Shown here in pieces: positions 17,459 through 25,724 of a DNA stretch of 64,000 nt. How positions within the stretch are numbered: the first letter of the stretch is position 1; every line of letters starts with the position of its first letter. Origin of the DNA: JBJYIN01 sp046237015 (GTDB taxonomy: Bacteria > Pseudomonadota > Gammaproteobacteria > Enterobacterales > Enterobacteriaceae). Position numbers and translations under genes: made by a program. The notes under the pieces were generated by a model. It did not search any database and was not told the DNA's origin. It worked only from the letters and a program-made list of their open reading frames with translations. The stretch is taken from the NCBI RefSeq assembly GCF_046237015.1, contig NZ_JBJYIN010000018.1, positions 1 to 64,000 on the forward strand, given 5' to 3'.

Positions 17459-19945
17459 TTACACCTTCGCCAACTTGACGGCGCACTTCTTGAAATCCGC
17501 CTCTTTTGACAAGGGGTCGGTTGCATCCAGCGTCAGAATGTTCGTCATCTGTGCGGCGTCGAAGAACGGCATATACACCAGACCTTGCGGTGGACGGTTA
17601 CGACCGCGAGTTTCCACTACGGAAACAATTTCTCCGCGACGTGAAATGATGCGGACCTTCTCACCGCGTCGCAGATCGCGGGCTTTGGCATCCAGCGGGT
17701 GAATAAACAGTACCGCTTCGGGGAAGGCGCGATGCAGTTCCGGGACGCGACGCGTCATGCTGCCGGTATGCCAGTGTTCCAGAACGCGACCCGTAGAGAG
17801 CCAGAGGTCGTATTCACTGTCTGGTTCTTCTGCCGCAGGCTCATAGGGCAAGGCGAAAATCACCGCTTTACCATCTGGCTTGCCATAAAAGCGGTATGCT
17901 TCGCCTGCTTTCACGTAAGGATCGTGTCCTTCGCTGTAGCGCCACTGCGTTTCTTTACCATCGACCACCGGCCATCGTAATCCACGCGTCTGGTGATAGG
18001 CATCAAAAGGCGCCAAATCGTGTCCATGACCACGGCCAAAGGCGGCGTATTCTTCAAATAGCCCCTTCTGCAAATAGAAACCGAGCTCACGGGATTCATC
18101 GTTCAACTGGTTTTCAGCCAGTTCGCTGAGTGGGAAACGCTTGATGGTTTCGCTGGCGAATAGCACATCGTAAAGCGTCTTGCCACGATAAGCTGGTTTT
18201 TGCGCCAGTAGCGCTTCCGGCCAGATTTCATCGACGGTAAAACGCTTGGCGAAACTGACTAACTGCCACAGATCGGACTTCGCCTCGCCTGGCGCTTGAA
18301 CCTGCTGACGCCAGAATTGTGTCCGACGTTCGGCGTTGCCATAGGCCCCTTCTTTTTCTACCCACATCGCCGTCGGTAAAATCAGATCGGCAGATAGCGC
18401 ACTGATAGTGGGATAGGGATCGGAAACAATGACGAAGTTGCGAGGATCGCGCCAGCCAGGCAGACGCTCCTGGTTCATATTCGGGCCGGCTTGCATATTG
18501 TTATTGCACATCACCCAATACACATTAAGCGTACCGTCTTTTAGCGCTCGATCCTGAGCGACAGCATGCAGACCAATTTTGTCTGGAATCGTCCCTTCCG
18601 GTAATTGCCACATTTTTTCCGTAATGGCACGGTGTTTCTCGTTAGTGACAACCATATCCGCCGGCAGGCGGTGGGCGAATGTGCCGACTTCACGGGCCGT
18701 GCCGCAGGCGGACGGTTGACCGGTCAATGAGAATGGTCCACAGCCAGGCTGAGAGATTTTTCCAGTTAACAGATGAATGTTATAGACCAGATTGTTTGCC
18801 CAAACGCCGCGGGTGTGCTGGTTAAAACCCATCGTCCAGTAAGAGATCACTTTTTTCTTCGGATCGGCGTAGAGTTTTGCTAACGCTTCCAACTGATCGG
18901 CAGGAACGCCACTAATGGCGGCCGTTTTTTCCAACGTGTACTCAGCAACAAACGCTTTGTATTCTTCGAAACTCATAGGTTCGGAAGCATCGGAGCCTGG
19001 GTTTTTCGCCGCCTTCTCTAGCGGGTGTGTTGGGCGCAGGCCATAACCAATATCGGTAGCGCCTTTGCGCAAATTGACGTGGCGGGTAAAGAAGTCCTCG
19101 TTAACCGCATTATTCTGGATAATGTAATTAGCAATGTAATTGAGAATGGCCAGATCGGTCTGTGGCGTAAATATCATACCGTTGTCCGCCAGCTCGAAGC
19201 TGCGGTGCTGGTAAGTCGACAGAACGGCTACGGTCACATTGTTGTTTGACAGGCGACGATCGGTGATGCGCGACCAGAGAATCGGGTGCATTTCCGCCAT
19301 GTTGGAGCCCCACAGCACAAACGCATCGGTCTGCTCAATATCATCGTAACAGCCCATCGGTTCATCCATACCGAAGGTACGCATGAAGCCCACAACCGCC
19401 GAAGCCATACAGTGGCGGGCATTAGGGTCGATATTGTTGGAGCGGAAACCTGCCTTGAAGAGCTTGGCGGCGGCATAGCCTTCCCATACGGTCCATTGCC
19501 CAGAACCGAACATCCCTATCGCGCTCGGGCCTTTCTCTTTCAATGCGGTCTTGAATTTTTCCGCCATGATGTCGAAAGCCTGATCCCAGGAGATCGGGGT
19601 AAATTCACCGTCTTTATCGAATTGACCATTGCGCATACGCAATAACGGCTGTGTCAGACGGTCCTGTCCATACATGATTTTTGACAGGAAATACCCTTTG
19701 ATGCAGTTAAGTCCACGGTTGACGGGGGCTTCCGGATCACCCTGGCTGGCAACGATACGGCCGTTTTGCGTCCCGACTAACACCCCACAGCCCACGCCGC
19801 AGAAGCGACAAGGTGCTTTATCCCAGTGAATGGGGTCTTGCTGACCAACCACGGCTCGCACCGCAGTCGGTATCGTGATGCCAGCTACCGTTGCGGCGGC
19901 CGCGACAGCGTTAGCCTTCATAAAATGTCGTCGACTGAGTTTCAT
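17459..19945 (-). CDS. napA: periplasmic nitrate reductase catalytic subunit NapA
   Basis: Molybdopterin (bis-MGD) enzyme that reduces nitrate to nitrite in the periplasm. The 828-aa product has a Tat signal (SRRHFMK), an N-terminal [4Fe-4S] site (CRFCGVGCGV, then the Cys in GLNCIKGY) and the presumed Mo-ligand Cys in NARHCMASAV. Length matches E. coli. The start overlaps napD by 4 bp. Nitrite made here is the substrate of NrfA at the other end of the block. Confidence 0.97.
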   Translation of the reverse strand: MKLSRRHFMKANAVAAAATVAGITIPTAVRAVVGQQDPIHWDKAPCRFCGVGCGVLVGTQNGRIVASQGDPEAPVNRGLNCIKGYFLSKIMYGQDRLTQPLLRMRNGQFDKDGEFTPISWDQAFDIMAEKFKTALKEKGPSAIGMFGSGQWTVWEGYAAAKLFKAGFRSNNIDPNARHCMASAVVGFMRTFGMDEPMGCYDDIEQTDAFVLWGSNMAEMHPILWSRITDRRLSNNNVTVAVLSTYQHRSFELADNGMIFTPQTDLAILNYIANYIIQNNAVNEDFFTRHVNLRKGATDIGYGLRPTHPLEKAAKNPGSDASEPMSFEEYKAFVAEYTLEKTAAISGVPADQLEALAKLYADPKKKVISYWTMGFNQHTRGVWANNLVYNIHLLTGKISQPGCGPFSLTGQPSACGTAREVGTFAHRLPADMVVTNEKHRAITEKMWQLPEGTIPDKIGLHAVAQDRALKDGTLNVYWVMCNNNMQAGPNMNQERLPGWRDPRNFVIVSDPYPTISALSADLILPTAMWVEKEGAYGNAERRTQFWRQQVQAPGEAKSDLWQLVSFAKRFTVDEIWPEALLAQKPAYRGKTLYDVLFASETIKRFPLSELAENQLNDESRELGFYLQKGLFEEYAAFGRGHGHDLAPFDAYHQTRGLRWPVVDGKETQWRYSEGHDPYVKAGEAYRFYGKPDGKAVIFALPYEPAAEEPDSEYDLWLSTGRVLEHWHTGSMTRRVPELHRAFPEAVLFIHPLDAKARDLRRGEKVRIISRRGEIVSVVETRGRNRPPQGLVYMPFFDAAQMTNILTLDATDPLSKEADFKKCAVKLAKV

Positions 19946-20211
19946 GGTGTTTCCTCGCCCTGAGGTTGTTCATCAAGCTGGTGATAAACCAGCGAAACTG
20001 CCAGTACGCCTGCAAGTTCGCGTATTGACGCTATGTGTTTTAACAGTGAGTCTTCTGAATCGGATTCCAGCACCACCGCCATTTTCCCTGTGTTGCTATC
20101 GCTGGCGGCAACGCTCACGTTGTCGATCGCTTCTAACGATCGGGACACGGCCGCCATGCGCGCGGTGTGGGCCTGAACCACTAAACTGCAAATATGCCAG
20201 ACTGTACTCAT
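19942..20211 (-). CDS. napD: NapA signal-peptide-binding chaperone NapD
   Basis: Small cytoplasmic chaperone that binds the NapA Tat signal and holds back export until cofactor insertion is complete. The 89-aa product begins VWHICSLVVQA, typical of the NapD ferredoxin-like fold. It overlaps napF and napA by 4 bp on each side, so the three are probably translationally coupled. Confidence 0.93.
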   Translation of the reverse strand: MSTVWHICSLVVQAHTARMAAVSRSLEAIDNVSVAASDSNTGKMAVVLESDSEDSLLKHIASIRELAGVLAVSLVYHQLDEQPQGEETP

Positions 20212-20744
20212 CGATTTTCCTGTTGCGCCGTAAGGCGTGTTGCCGTCGTGTGGTTAACGACCACTGTTTTTTTCATCGAAATTGCCCCGATGGGACATCC
20301 CGCAATGCAGGCGCCACAGGTGGTACAGGCAGCATCATCCAGCATTGGCATGGCGACCCGACCGATTGCCGGGCGGAATGTAATGGCACTTGTCTCGCAG
20401 CTATCCTGACAACGGCGACAAACCACCTGCTGCTGTGCTAAACAGGTCTCTTCGATTGTCAGGTGGTAGGCCCACGGTGAAGTGTGGCTATCTGCAAACA
20501 GTGTTTCTGGGCATACGCGAGCGCAGTCATAGCAAAATGTGCACTCGCCGAGCTGAAAATCGACGAGGGGAAAACCACCCGGTCCGCGTCGGACAATGCC
20601 TGTACTACATGCATCAACACAGGCATTGCAGCGTGTACACGCATCCACGAAACGATGCTCATCACCACTCCAGGGCGGACGCAATGTGTTATCAGCACGC
20701 TGTCGACCACCGCTGAGTAAGCAACGCCGAGAAAGATCGGTCAT
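20208..20744 (-). CDS. napF: cytoplasmic ferredoxin-type protein NapF
   Basis: Cytoplasmic iron-sulfur protein that interacts with NapA during maturation. The 178-aa product has three [4Fe-4S] motifs (CTRCNACVDAC, CTFCYDCARVC, CTTCGACIAGC) and an extra Cys-rich segment CRRCQDSC. There is no signal peptide. It is the promoter-proximal gene of napFDAGHBC and is divergent from narQ. Confidence 0.94.
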   Translation of the reverse strand: MTDLSRRCLLSGGRQRADNTLRPPWSGDEHRFVDACTRCNACVDACSTGIVRRGPGGFPLVDFQLGECTFCYDCARVCPETLFADSHTSPWAYHLTIEETCLAQQQVVCRRCQDSCETSAITFRPAIGRVAMPMLDDAACTTCGACIAGCPIGAISMKKTVVVNHTTATRLTAQQENR

Positions 20745-20836
20745 GGCAATTTATCGCTCCAACGCACGTGATATACCCCGTAAAACACACTGTTTTTATA
20801 GGGGTTACACTATGCCTCCTGTGCTGTATGCGATAA

Positions 20837-20871
20837 TCACCCTTTAGAGGTAAATGGTCGGGTAGGATCAA
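20837..20871 (-). promoter_or_regulatory. candidate NarP and FNR sites of the napF promoter
   Basis: TCACCCTTTAGAGGTA (20837-20852) is a 7-2-7 pair with a perfect heptamer (TACCTCT on the minus strand) and a weaker one. An FNR-like half (TTGAT on the minus strand) defines a 14-bp window at 20858-20871. The centres are exactly 20 bp apart, the same as the -44.5 and -64.5 positions of E. coli napF, and predict a transcript start near 20800. The right FNR half is poor. The rest of the 345-bp napF/narQ gap shows nothing else I can name. Confidence 0.5.
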
Positions 20872-21089
20872 GCTTATGTAGGATTGCCACCTCGTCTGCT
20901 TGCCTCAACGCCACTGGATGGTGATAGTGGCGCGAAGTGGTTGCGTGTGTGGCTCATATATTGAACAGCTAGATGCACGGTTATTTCATAGTCTTTGTGG
21001 CGACGTATTCCCGTATACGTCAACTATTGCGTTCCCGATATTTGTTAGATTACCCATCCAAGGGATGTGAAAGGGGATTACTCATCGTG

Positions 21090-22778
21090 ATGGTCAAACG
21101 TCCTGTTTCTACCAGCCTGGCTCGCGCTTTTTTTTACATCGCGTTGCTTTCGTTCCTGACGACGGGCATCGCGCTGCTGACGTTGGCCAGCGGGTTACGC
21201 GATGCTGAAGCGATCAATATTGCCGGTTCCATGCGTATGCAAAGCTATCGTATGGGTTATGGCCTGCAAGGCGATCGCTCTGAATTGGCTCAGCATCGCC
21301 AGCTTTATACGCAAACGCTGGATTCGCAGGTTTTTCATCTATTGGATCGTTGGTATGTACCCCGTGAGGTGCATGATCGGTATACGGCGCTGTTGTTAAG
21401 CTGGAAAACGATGGATGAGCGTTTGAACGCTGGCGATCGCGTGTGGTATCAGGAAAATATCGTCAAATATGTTACTCAAATCGATCATTTTGTTCTGGCA
21501 TTACAGCATTATTCCGAACGTAAGATGATGATAGTTGTGGTGACATCAATAATTGGTTCAATCACGATCTATATACTTATCTTCTTTACGTTGCGTCGTA
21601 TTCGTCGTCAGGTCGTGCTGCCGTTAAATAAGCTGATGGCAGCGTGTGCTGTGATTGAAAAAGGCCGTTTTAGCCATTCGCGTTTGGATACCAACCTGCC
21701 CAATGAATTAGGGTTACTCGCGCAAACGTTCAGCCGTATGACGGATGAGTTGCAAAAACTCTATCGCTCTCTGGAGGACAAGGTTCGACAGAAAACACTG
21801 CGTTTGCAGGAAGCGAACCGCATGCTGAAGGTACTGTATAACTGTTCGCAGGCGTTGAATGTCAGCACGATCGATCGGCATTGCTTTCAGCAAATTCTCC
21901 AGATTGTTCACCGCTATGAAACGGTAAGCTGTCTGGAAATGCGGGTGGGGGAAAACTGGTTGTTGAGTGAAGGTCAACGGGATGAGCAGGCGGAATGGCA
22001 GACGTTGGCAATCAGTCTACAGGATGTGGCGTTTGGGCAACTACGCTGGCAACCGTCAACGCGGCAACCTTCGTTGCAACTGATGGAAAGCGTCGCCAAT
22101 ATGCTGGGGCGCGGTCTCTACTTCAATCAGGCGCAGAAACACTATCAGCAGCTTTTATTGATGGAAGAGCGCGCCACGATAGCAAGAGAGTTGCATGACT
22201 CGCTCGCCCAAGTGCTTTCTTATCTGAATATTCAAATGACGCTGTTAAAACGTGCAGTGTCGGAAGAAAATACGCACGCCAAGCACATTATCGCCGATTT
22301 TGAACAGGCTTTAAGCGATGCTTATCGCCAGCTACGTGAGTTGCTGGGGACGTTCCGTTTGACGCTGCAACAGGCGGATTTGCCCGCGGCGTTGCAGGAA
22401 ATGATTGAACCGCTACGAGCGCAAACCCGTGCGGAGATTAATATTGATTGTCGCATTCCGACACAAGCGTTGGATGCGGCACAACAGGTGCATTTGCTAC
22501 AAATCATTCGCGAGGCGGTGCTCAACGCCATTAAGCATGCGCAGGCGACGACAATCAGCATCCGTTGTCGTACACAATCCGATGGCGGTCATTGTGTGGA
22601 TATTCGTGATGATGGTTGTGGTATGACGAGCCAGGAGGAGCCCGCAGGGCATTACGGTTTGAATATTATGCAGGAGCGCGCTGAGCGATTAGGCGGGAAA
22701 CTGGCTATTGGCCCGCATCCTGAAGGTGGTACGCAGGTTAGCGTCTGTTTTTCGACGCCAACAGCGGAGCGTGCGTGA
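21090..22778 (+). CDS. narQ: nitrate/nitrite sensor kinase NarQ
   Basis: Inner-membrane histidine kinase that senses periplasmic nitrate/nitrite and phosphorylates NarP. The 562-aa product has a periplasmic sensor between two membrane helices, with the P-box EAINIAGSMRMQSYRMGY (near residue 40). A HAMP domain, a Cys-containing linker, the H-box IARELHDSLAQVLSYL and an HPK7-type ATPase domain (REAVLNAIKHA, DDGCGM, GHYGLNIMQERA) follow. It matches NarQ better than NarX. The start (ATG 21090 or the adjacent GTG 21087) has AGGGGA upstream. narP follows after 66 bp. Confidence 0.93.
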   Translation: MVKRPVSTSLARAFFYIALLSFLTTGIALLTLASGLRDAEAINIAGSMRMQSYRMGYGLQGDRSELAQHRQLYTQTLDSQVFHLLDRWYVPREVHDRYTALLLSWKTMDERLNAGDRVWYQENIVKYVTQIDHFVLALQHYSERKMMIVVVTSIIGSITIYILIFFTLRRIRRQVVLPLNKLMAACAVIEKGRFSHSRLDTNLPNELGLLAQTFSRMTDELQKLYRSLEDKVRQKTLRLQEANRMLKVLYNCSQALNVSTIDRHCFQQILQIVHRYETVSCLEMRVGENWLLSEGQRDEQAEWQTLAISLQDVAFGQLRWQPSTRQPSLQLMESVANMLGRGLYFNQAQKHYQQLLLMEERATIARELHDSLAQVLSYLNIQMTLLKRAVSEENTHAKHIIADFEQALSDAYRQLRELLGTFRLTLQQADLPAALQEMIEPLRAQTRAEINIDCRIPTQALDAAQQVHLLQIIREAVLNAIKHAQATTISIRCRTQSDGGHCVDIRDDGCGMTSQEEPAGHYGLNIMQERAERLGGKLAIGPHPEGGTQVSVCFSTPTAERA

Positions 22779-22844
22779 ATGCGGTCACACCAACAACATA
22801 CATAAATAAAAATAATAAGATTCATATTATCAGCGGGGCTGAGC

Positions 22845-23477
22845 ATGTCAGAAAAACCATGTTATCGAGTGATGATCGTCGATGATCATCCTCTGATGCG
22901 CAGAGGAATCCGTCAGTTACTGGAAACAGATGAAGTGTTTGACGTGATAGGGGAAGCCAGTAATGGTATGGAGGCTCTTAGCCTAGCCAATCGTGACTCT
23001 CCAGATATCATCTTGCTTGACCTCAATATGAAAGGATTGAGTGGGTTAGATACGCTGCATGCACTGCGGCGCGATGGGATCAGTGCTCGTGTGATTGTCT
23101 TGACGGTTTCGGACACGCCCAGCGATGTTTATGCGTTGGTGGATGCCGGGGCTGATGGCTATCTGCTCAAGGACAGTGCGCCGGAGCATTTACTGGATGC
23201 CATTCGTCATGGTGATGCGTTCAGTGAACAGGTGCGGGAGATTTTGTGTCATCGTATTGCGATACAAGAGACGCCATCACCGTTCACCGTACTGACGGAA
23301 CGTGAACTGGATGTGTTGCAGGAGGTCGCCGCAGGGCTATCTAATAAGCAAATTGCTTCTGCGCTGTATATTTCTGAAGAAACAGTGAAAGTCCATATCC
23401 GTAATATGCTGCGTAAATTAAACGTGCGTTCACGCGTTGCGGCCACAGTGCTTTATCTGGAAACTCGCGGTTTCTAG
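22845..23477 (+). CDS. narP: nitrate/nitrite response regulator NarP
   Basis: NarL/FixJ-family activator and repressor of anaerobic respiration operons. The 210-aa product has a receiver domain (acidic VDDHP, phospho-acceptor Asp in ILLDLNM, Lys in LLKD) and a C-terminal LuxR-type HTH (LTERELDVLQEVAAGLSNKQIA...VKVHIRNMLRKL). Sequence is closer to NarP than NarL; the interdomain linker seems a few residues short. It sits next to its cognate kinase narQ and to the operons it should control. Confidence 0.93.
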   Translation: MSEKPCYRVMIVDDHPLMRRGIRQLLETDEVFDVIGEASNGMEALSLANRDSPDIILLDLNMKGLSGLDTLHALRRDGISARVIVLTVSDTPSDVYALVDAGADGYLLKDSAPEHLLDAIRHGDAFSEQVREILCHRIAIQETPSPFTVLTERELDVLQEVAAGLSNKQIASALYISEETVKVHIRNMLRKLNVRSRVAATVLYLETRGF

Positions 23478-23489
23478 TGTCTCCTCGTT

Positions 23490-23531
23490 TCTGGTCTGGC
23501 AGACGTCAGATACCGTCGTTTGCTGACCAGA
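23490..23531 (+). terminator. hairpin after narP
   Basis: TCTGGTC (23490-23496) pairs with GACCAGA (23525-23531), with partial pairing inside (GGCA/TTGC). It begins 13 nt after the narP stop and is followed by a T-rich stretch (TCATTTCGTT). Confidence 0.35.
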
Positions 23532-23591
23532 TCATTTCGTTGCTATATCTCCTGATTGTTCATACCTGCAATAAAATAGCCTCAGAAATTA

Positions 23592-23608
23592 ATGTTATGT
23601 TATAACGT
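23592..23608. promoter_or_regulatory. candidate Zur box
   Basis: ATGTTATGTTATAACGT is 17 bp with half-sites ATGTTAT and ATAACGT around a 3-bp spacer, one mismatch from the enterobacterial Zur core (ATGTTAT-N3-ATAACAT). It lies 18 bp before ATG 23626 and 57 bp before GTG 23665. This predicts zinc-responsive repression of the GTPase that follows. Confidence 0.6.
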
Positions 23609-23625
23609 AATTATTAATTGAAGCG

Positions 23626-24864
23626 ATGTCATGGTCGTCATCGTTGATTGGCAGGGTAAATGCAGTGGAAAGAGTACCGATAACCATTCTGAATGGGTTT
23701 CTTGGCGCAGGGAAAACGACACTATTGAAAAGCCTGTTGATGCAGGCACATCGAAAGCGGGTGTCAGTATGCGTTATTGTTAATGATATGAGTGAGTTAG
23801 ATGTTGATGGTGTCCTCATCGCCAATACAGAAATTGTCGATGTAAAAAAGCACAATTTTGTTACTGTTTCGGCTGACAGTATCAGTAGTGCCAGTGGTAT
23901 CAAAAAGCTTGATAGCGCCTTGAACACACTGCTTGTTCATCAGCGGCCGGATCACATTTTGCTGGAAACGTCAGGAAGCAGCCATCCGCTGCCGTTAGTA
24001 CGGTATTTTCTTGGTCATCAGCAGGTCAGTTTGAAAGGATTACTGACATTGGTTGATTCAGTCATGCTGCATGATGACTTCGCCGGTGGGCGTGAGTTAC
24101 TTTCGCTATGGCAAGAAAACCTACGACATGCCCGGCGGAGTAGGGAAAATCTGCTGGCTGAACAGGTGCTATTTTGTAGTCATTTGTTGTTTACGAAAAA
24201 CGATCGCCTGCCTTTCTATCGTGTTGCTGATATGGCGGATACACTGCATGAAATTAATCCTTATGTTTCTGTCATGGCCGTACCGTGGGGCAACCTACAA
24301 CTTACGGAAGTGCTTGCTATACCGGATTATGATTTTCACCGTGTCGCTCAGCTTATTAAAGAGTTGGAAGGCGAGGTGGACGCCGAGCAAGATAGCTTAA
24401 CGTCGCCTTATGATATTGAATCGCGGGTGTTGGAAGATGAGCGTCCTTTTCACCCTCAGCGACTTTGGGATGTTTATCATCAGTTTCTTGGCGCAGGGAT
24501 ACATCGTAGTAAAGGGTTCTTTTGGTTCCCGAGCCGTGACGATCTGGCGTTGTTGTGGAACCAAACCGCAGGCAGTATCAGTCTGGAATTCGTCAGCTAT
24601 TGGAAAGCCGGAGTGTTGGCTCATTCCGATGGAAAATTGACGAGTGAGGAACGGCAAGCCCTTCGTCACCAGATGAACCAATGGCCGGGGCGTTTTGGCG
24701 ATCGGCGCTGTCGTTTGACGGTTATCGGTCAATGTGACGAACTGGATCGGTTTGTCACCGCTTTGGAAGATTGCTTCCTGACAGAGAACGAAATTCGTTA
24801 TTGGAAAGCCGGAGGAGATTTTACTGATCCCTGGCCCAAACAGGTTGCACGGCTACGGCCATAG
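23626..24864 (+). CDS. COG0523 (CobW/YeiR-type) GTPase lacking CxCC
   Basis: P-loop GTPase of the metallochaperone family. The 412-aa product has Walker A GFLGAGKTT, the Walker B-like ILLETSG and a guanine-recognition motif in variant form (FTKND). A CobW C-terminal domain follows. The metal-binding CxCC found in almost all family members is missing: the expected place reads VKKHNFVTVSADSISS with no Cys. The start is uncertain. ATG 23626 has a weak Shine-Dalgarno, while GTG 23665 has AGGG 8 nt upstream and would begin VERVPITILNGF, like relatives. A Zur box upstream suggests a role in zinc limitation; the partner is unknown. Confidence 0.8.
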   Translation: MSWSSSLIGRVNAVERVPITILNGFLGAGKTTLLKSLLMQAHRKRVSVCVIVNDMSELDVDGVLIANTEIVDVKKHNFVTVSADSISSASGIKKLDSALNTLLVHQRPDHILLETSGSSHPLPLVRYFLGHQQVSLKGLLTLVDSVMLHDDFAGGRELLSLWQENLRHARRSRENLLAEQVLFCSHLLFTKNDRLPFYRVADMADTLHEINPYVSVMAVPWGNLQLTEVLAIPDYDFHRVAQLIKELEGEVDAEQDSLTSPYDIESRVLEDERPFHPQRLWDVYHQFLGAGIHRSKGFFWFPSRDDLALLWNQTAGSISLEFVSYWKAGVLAHSDGKLTSEERQALRHQMNQWPGRFGDRRCRLTVIGQCDELDRFVTALEDCFLTENEIRYWKAGGDFTDPWPKQVARLRP

Positions 24865-24958
24865 CTTTGCCATACCGTCTATATTGGTGGGTATGGACTA
24901 ACGCGAGTGGAGAATTTACTCCCCGTCAGTGGCAAGGTATGATGGCATTTCCTATTCG

Positions 24959-25005
24959 GACAAGGGACGACCCTTGTCGTTAAACGAATTAATGGGACGA
25001 CCCAT
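24959..25005 (+). ncRNA. guanidine-II (mini-ykkC) riboswitch
   Basis: Two hairpins each carry the diagnostic ACGR tetraloop flanked by GGG/CCC. P1 is GACAAGGG-ACGA-CCCTTGTC at 24959-24978 and P2 is ATGGG-ACGA-CCCAT at 24992-25005, joined by a 13-nt linker. P2 ends 12 nt before the AGGAG ribosome-binding site of sugE. This is the known class that binds one guanidinium per hairpin and frees the ribosome-binding site, and its usual downstream gene is the guanidinium exporter, as here. Confidence 0.93.
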
Positions 25006-25027
25006 ATTTACATGTCAGGAGAGTAAT

Positions 25028-25342
25028 ATGGCTTGGTTTCTGTTAATTCTTGCCGGCTTTTTTGAAATTGTCTGGTCCTACAGCATGAAACTATCTCAGG
25101 GTTTCACTAAGGTTGTTCCTTCCGCTATCACGCTCGTGACCATGATCATCAGTTTTTCTCTTTTATCGATGGCGATGAAATCGCTTCCGTTGGGGACGGC
25201 TTATACGATATGGACAGGAATTGGTGCGGTTGGCGCATTTATTGTTGGGCTGGTTTTTCTGAATGAACCCGTCAGTATCATGAGAGTGACGGCGGCGGTG
25301 CTTATCGTCAGCGGATTAGTCATGATGAAATTATCGTCATAG
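25028..25342 (+). CDS. sugE: guanidinium exporter SugE/Gdx (SMR family)
   Basis: Small multidrug-resistance family proton/guanidinium antiporter. The 104-aa product has four transmembrane helices, starts MAWFLLILAGFFEIVW with the conserved membrane Glu (Glu13), and has the Gdx-type GTAYTIWTGIGAVG in helix 3. I start it at ATG 25028, with AGGAG at 25017-25021. An upstream in-frame extension would run through the riboswitch and is not credible. Confidence 0.95.
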   Translation: MAWFLLILAGFFEIVWSYSMKLSQGFTKVVPSAITLVTMIISFSLLSMAMKSLPLGTAYTIWTGIGAVGAFIVGLVFLNEPVSIMRVTAAVLIVSGLVMMKLSS

Positions 25343-25351
25343 CGCGGGAGG

Positions 25352-25379
25352 ATCCCTATCATCAGACGGTTGTAGGGAT
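25352..25379 (+). terminator. weak hairpin after sugE
   Basis: ATCCCTA (25352-25358) and TAGGGAT (25373-25379) form a 7-bp stem 10 nt past the sugE stop. No U-tract follows. Confidence 0.3.
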
Positions 25380-25432
25380 GAGCAATAAGCGAAATTATTT
25401 GCTGAAAAGGCGGAATGGGATAAAACAAGAAA

Positions 25433-25509
25433 TGGTGCGTTCAATTGGACTCGAACCAACGACCCCCACCATGTCAAGGTGGTGCTCTAACCAACTGAGC
25501 TATGAACGC
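25433..25509 (-). tRNA. valW: tRNA-Val (anticodon GAC)
   Basis: The 77-nt minus-strand gene has acceptor stem GCGTTCA/TGAACGC, anticodon GAC and an encoded CCA, and matches the E. coli valW type. It lies downstream of mdtK on the same strand, as the valV-valW tandem does in E. coli. Its partner here is 25 kb away at 338-414, with the nrf-ccm-nap block between them. Confidence 0.97.
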
Positions 25510-25632
25510 ATTGTTATGTGAGTATGTTGTTATATAAACATACTTTTATAAAAATAAATTGTTATACAAACATATTGCTACATGTCGCTGCCAGACCTGA
25601 CAGCGAGGCGCATACTAGCGAGCGACATCGTG

Positions 25633-25661
25633 CCTGGCAAGGAGAAAAATCACTTGCCAGG
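25633..25661. terminator. terminator-like hairpin between mdtK and tRNA-Val
   Basis: CCTGGCAAG (25633-25641) and CTTGCCAGG (25653-25661) form a 9-bp perfect stem with an 11-nt loop, followed on the plus strand by TTTAATT. It could separate mdtK (minus) from the tRNA gene. Confidence 0.5.
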
Positions 25662-25724
25662 TTTAATTGCTGAGCTTGTACTCATCTCGCCGTTTTTTTG
25701 ATCATTCGGCGTCGAAAAATAACA

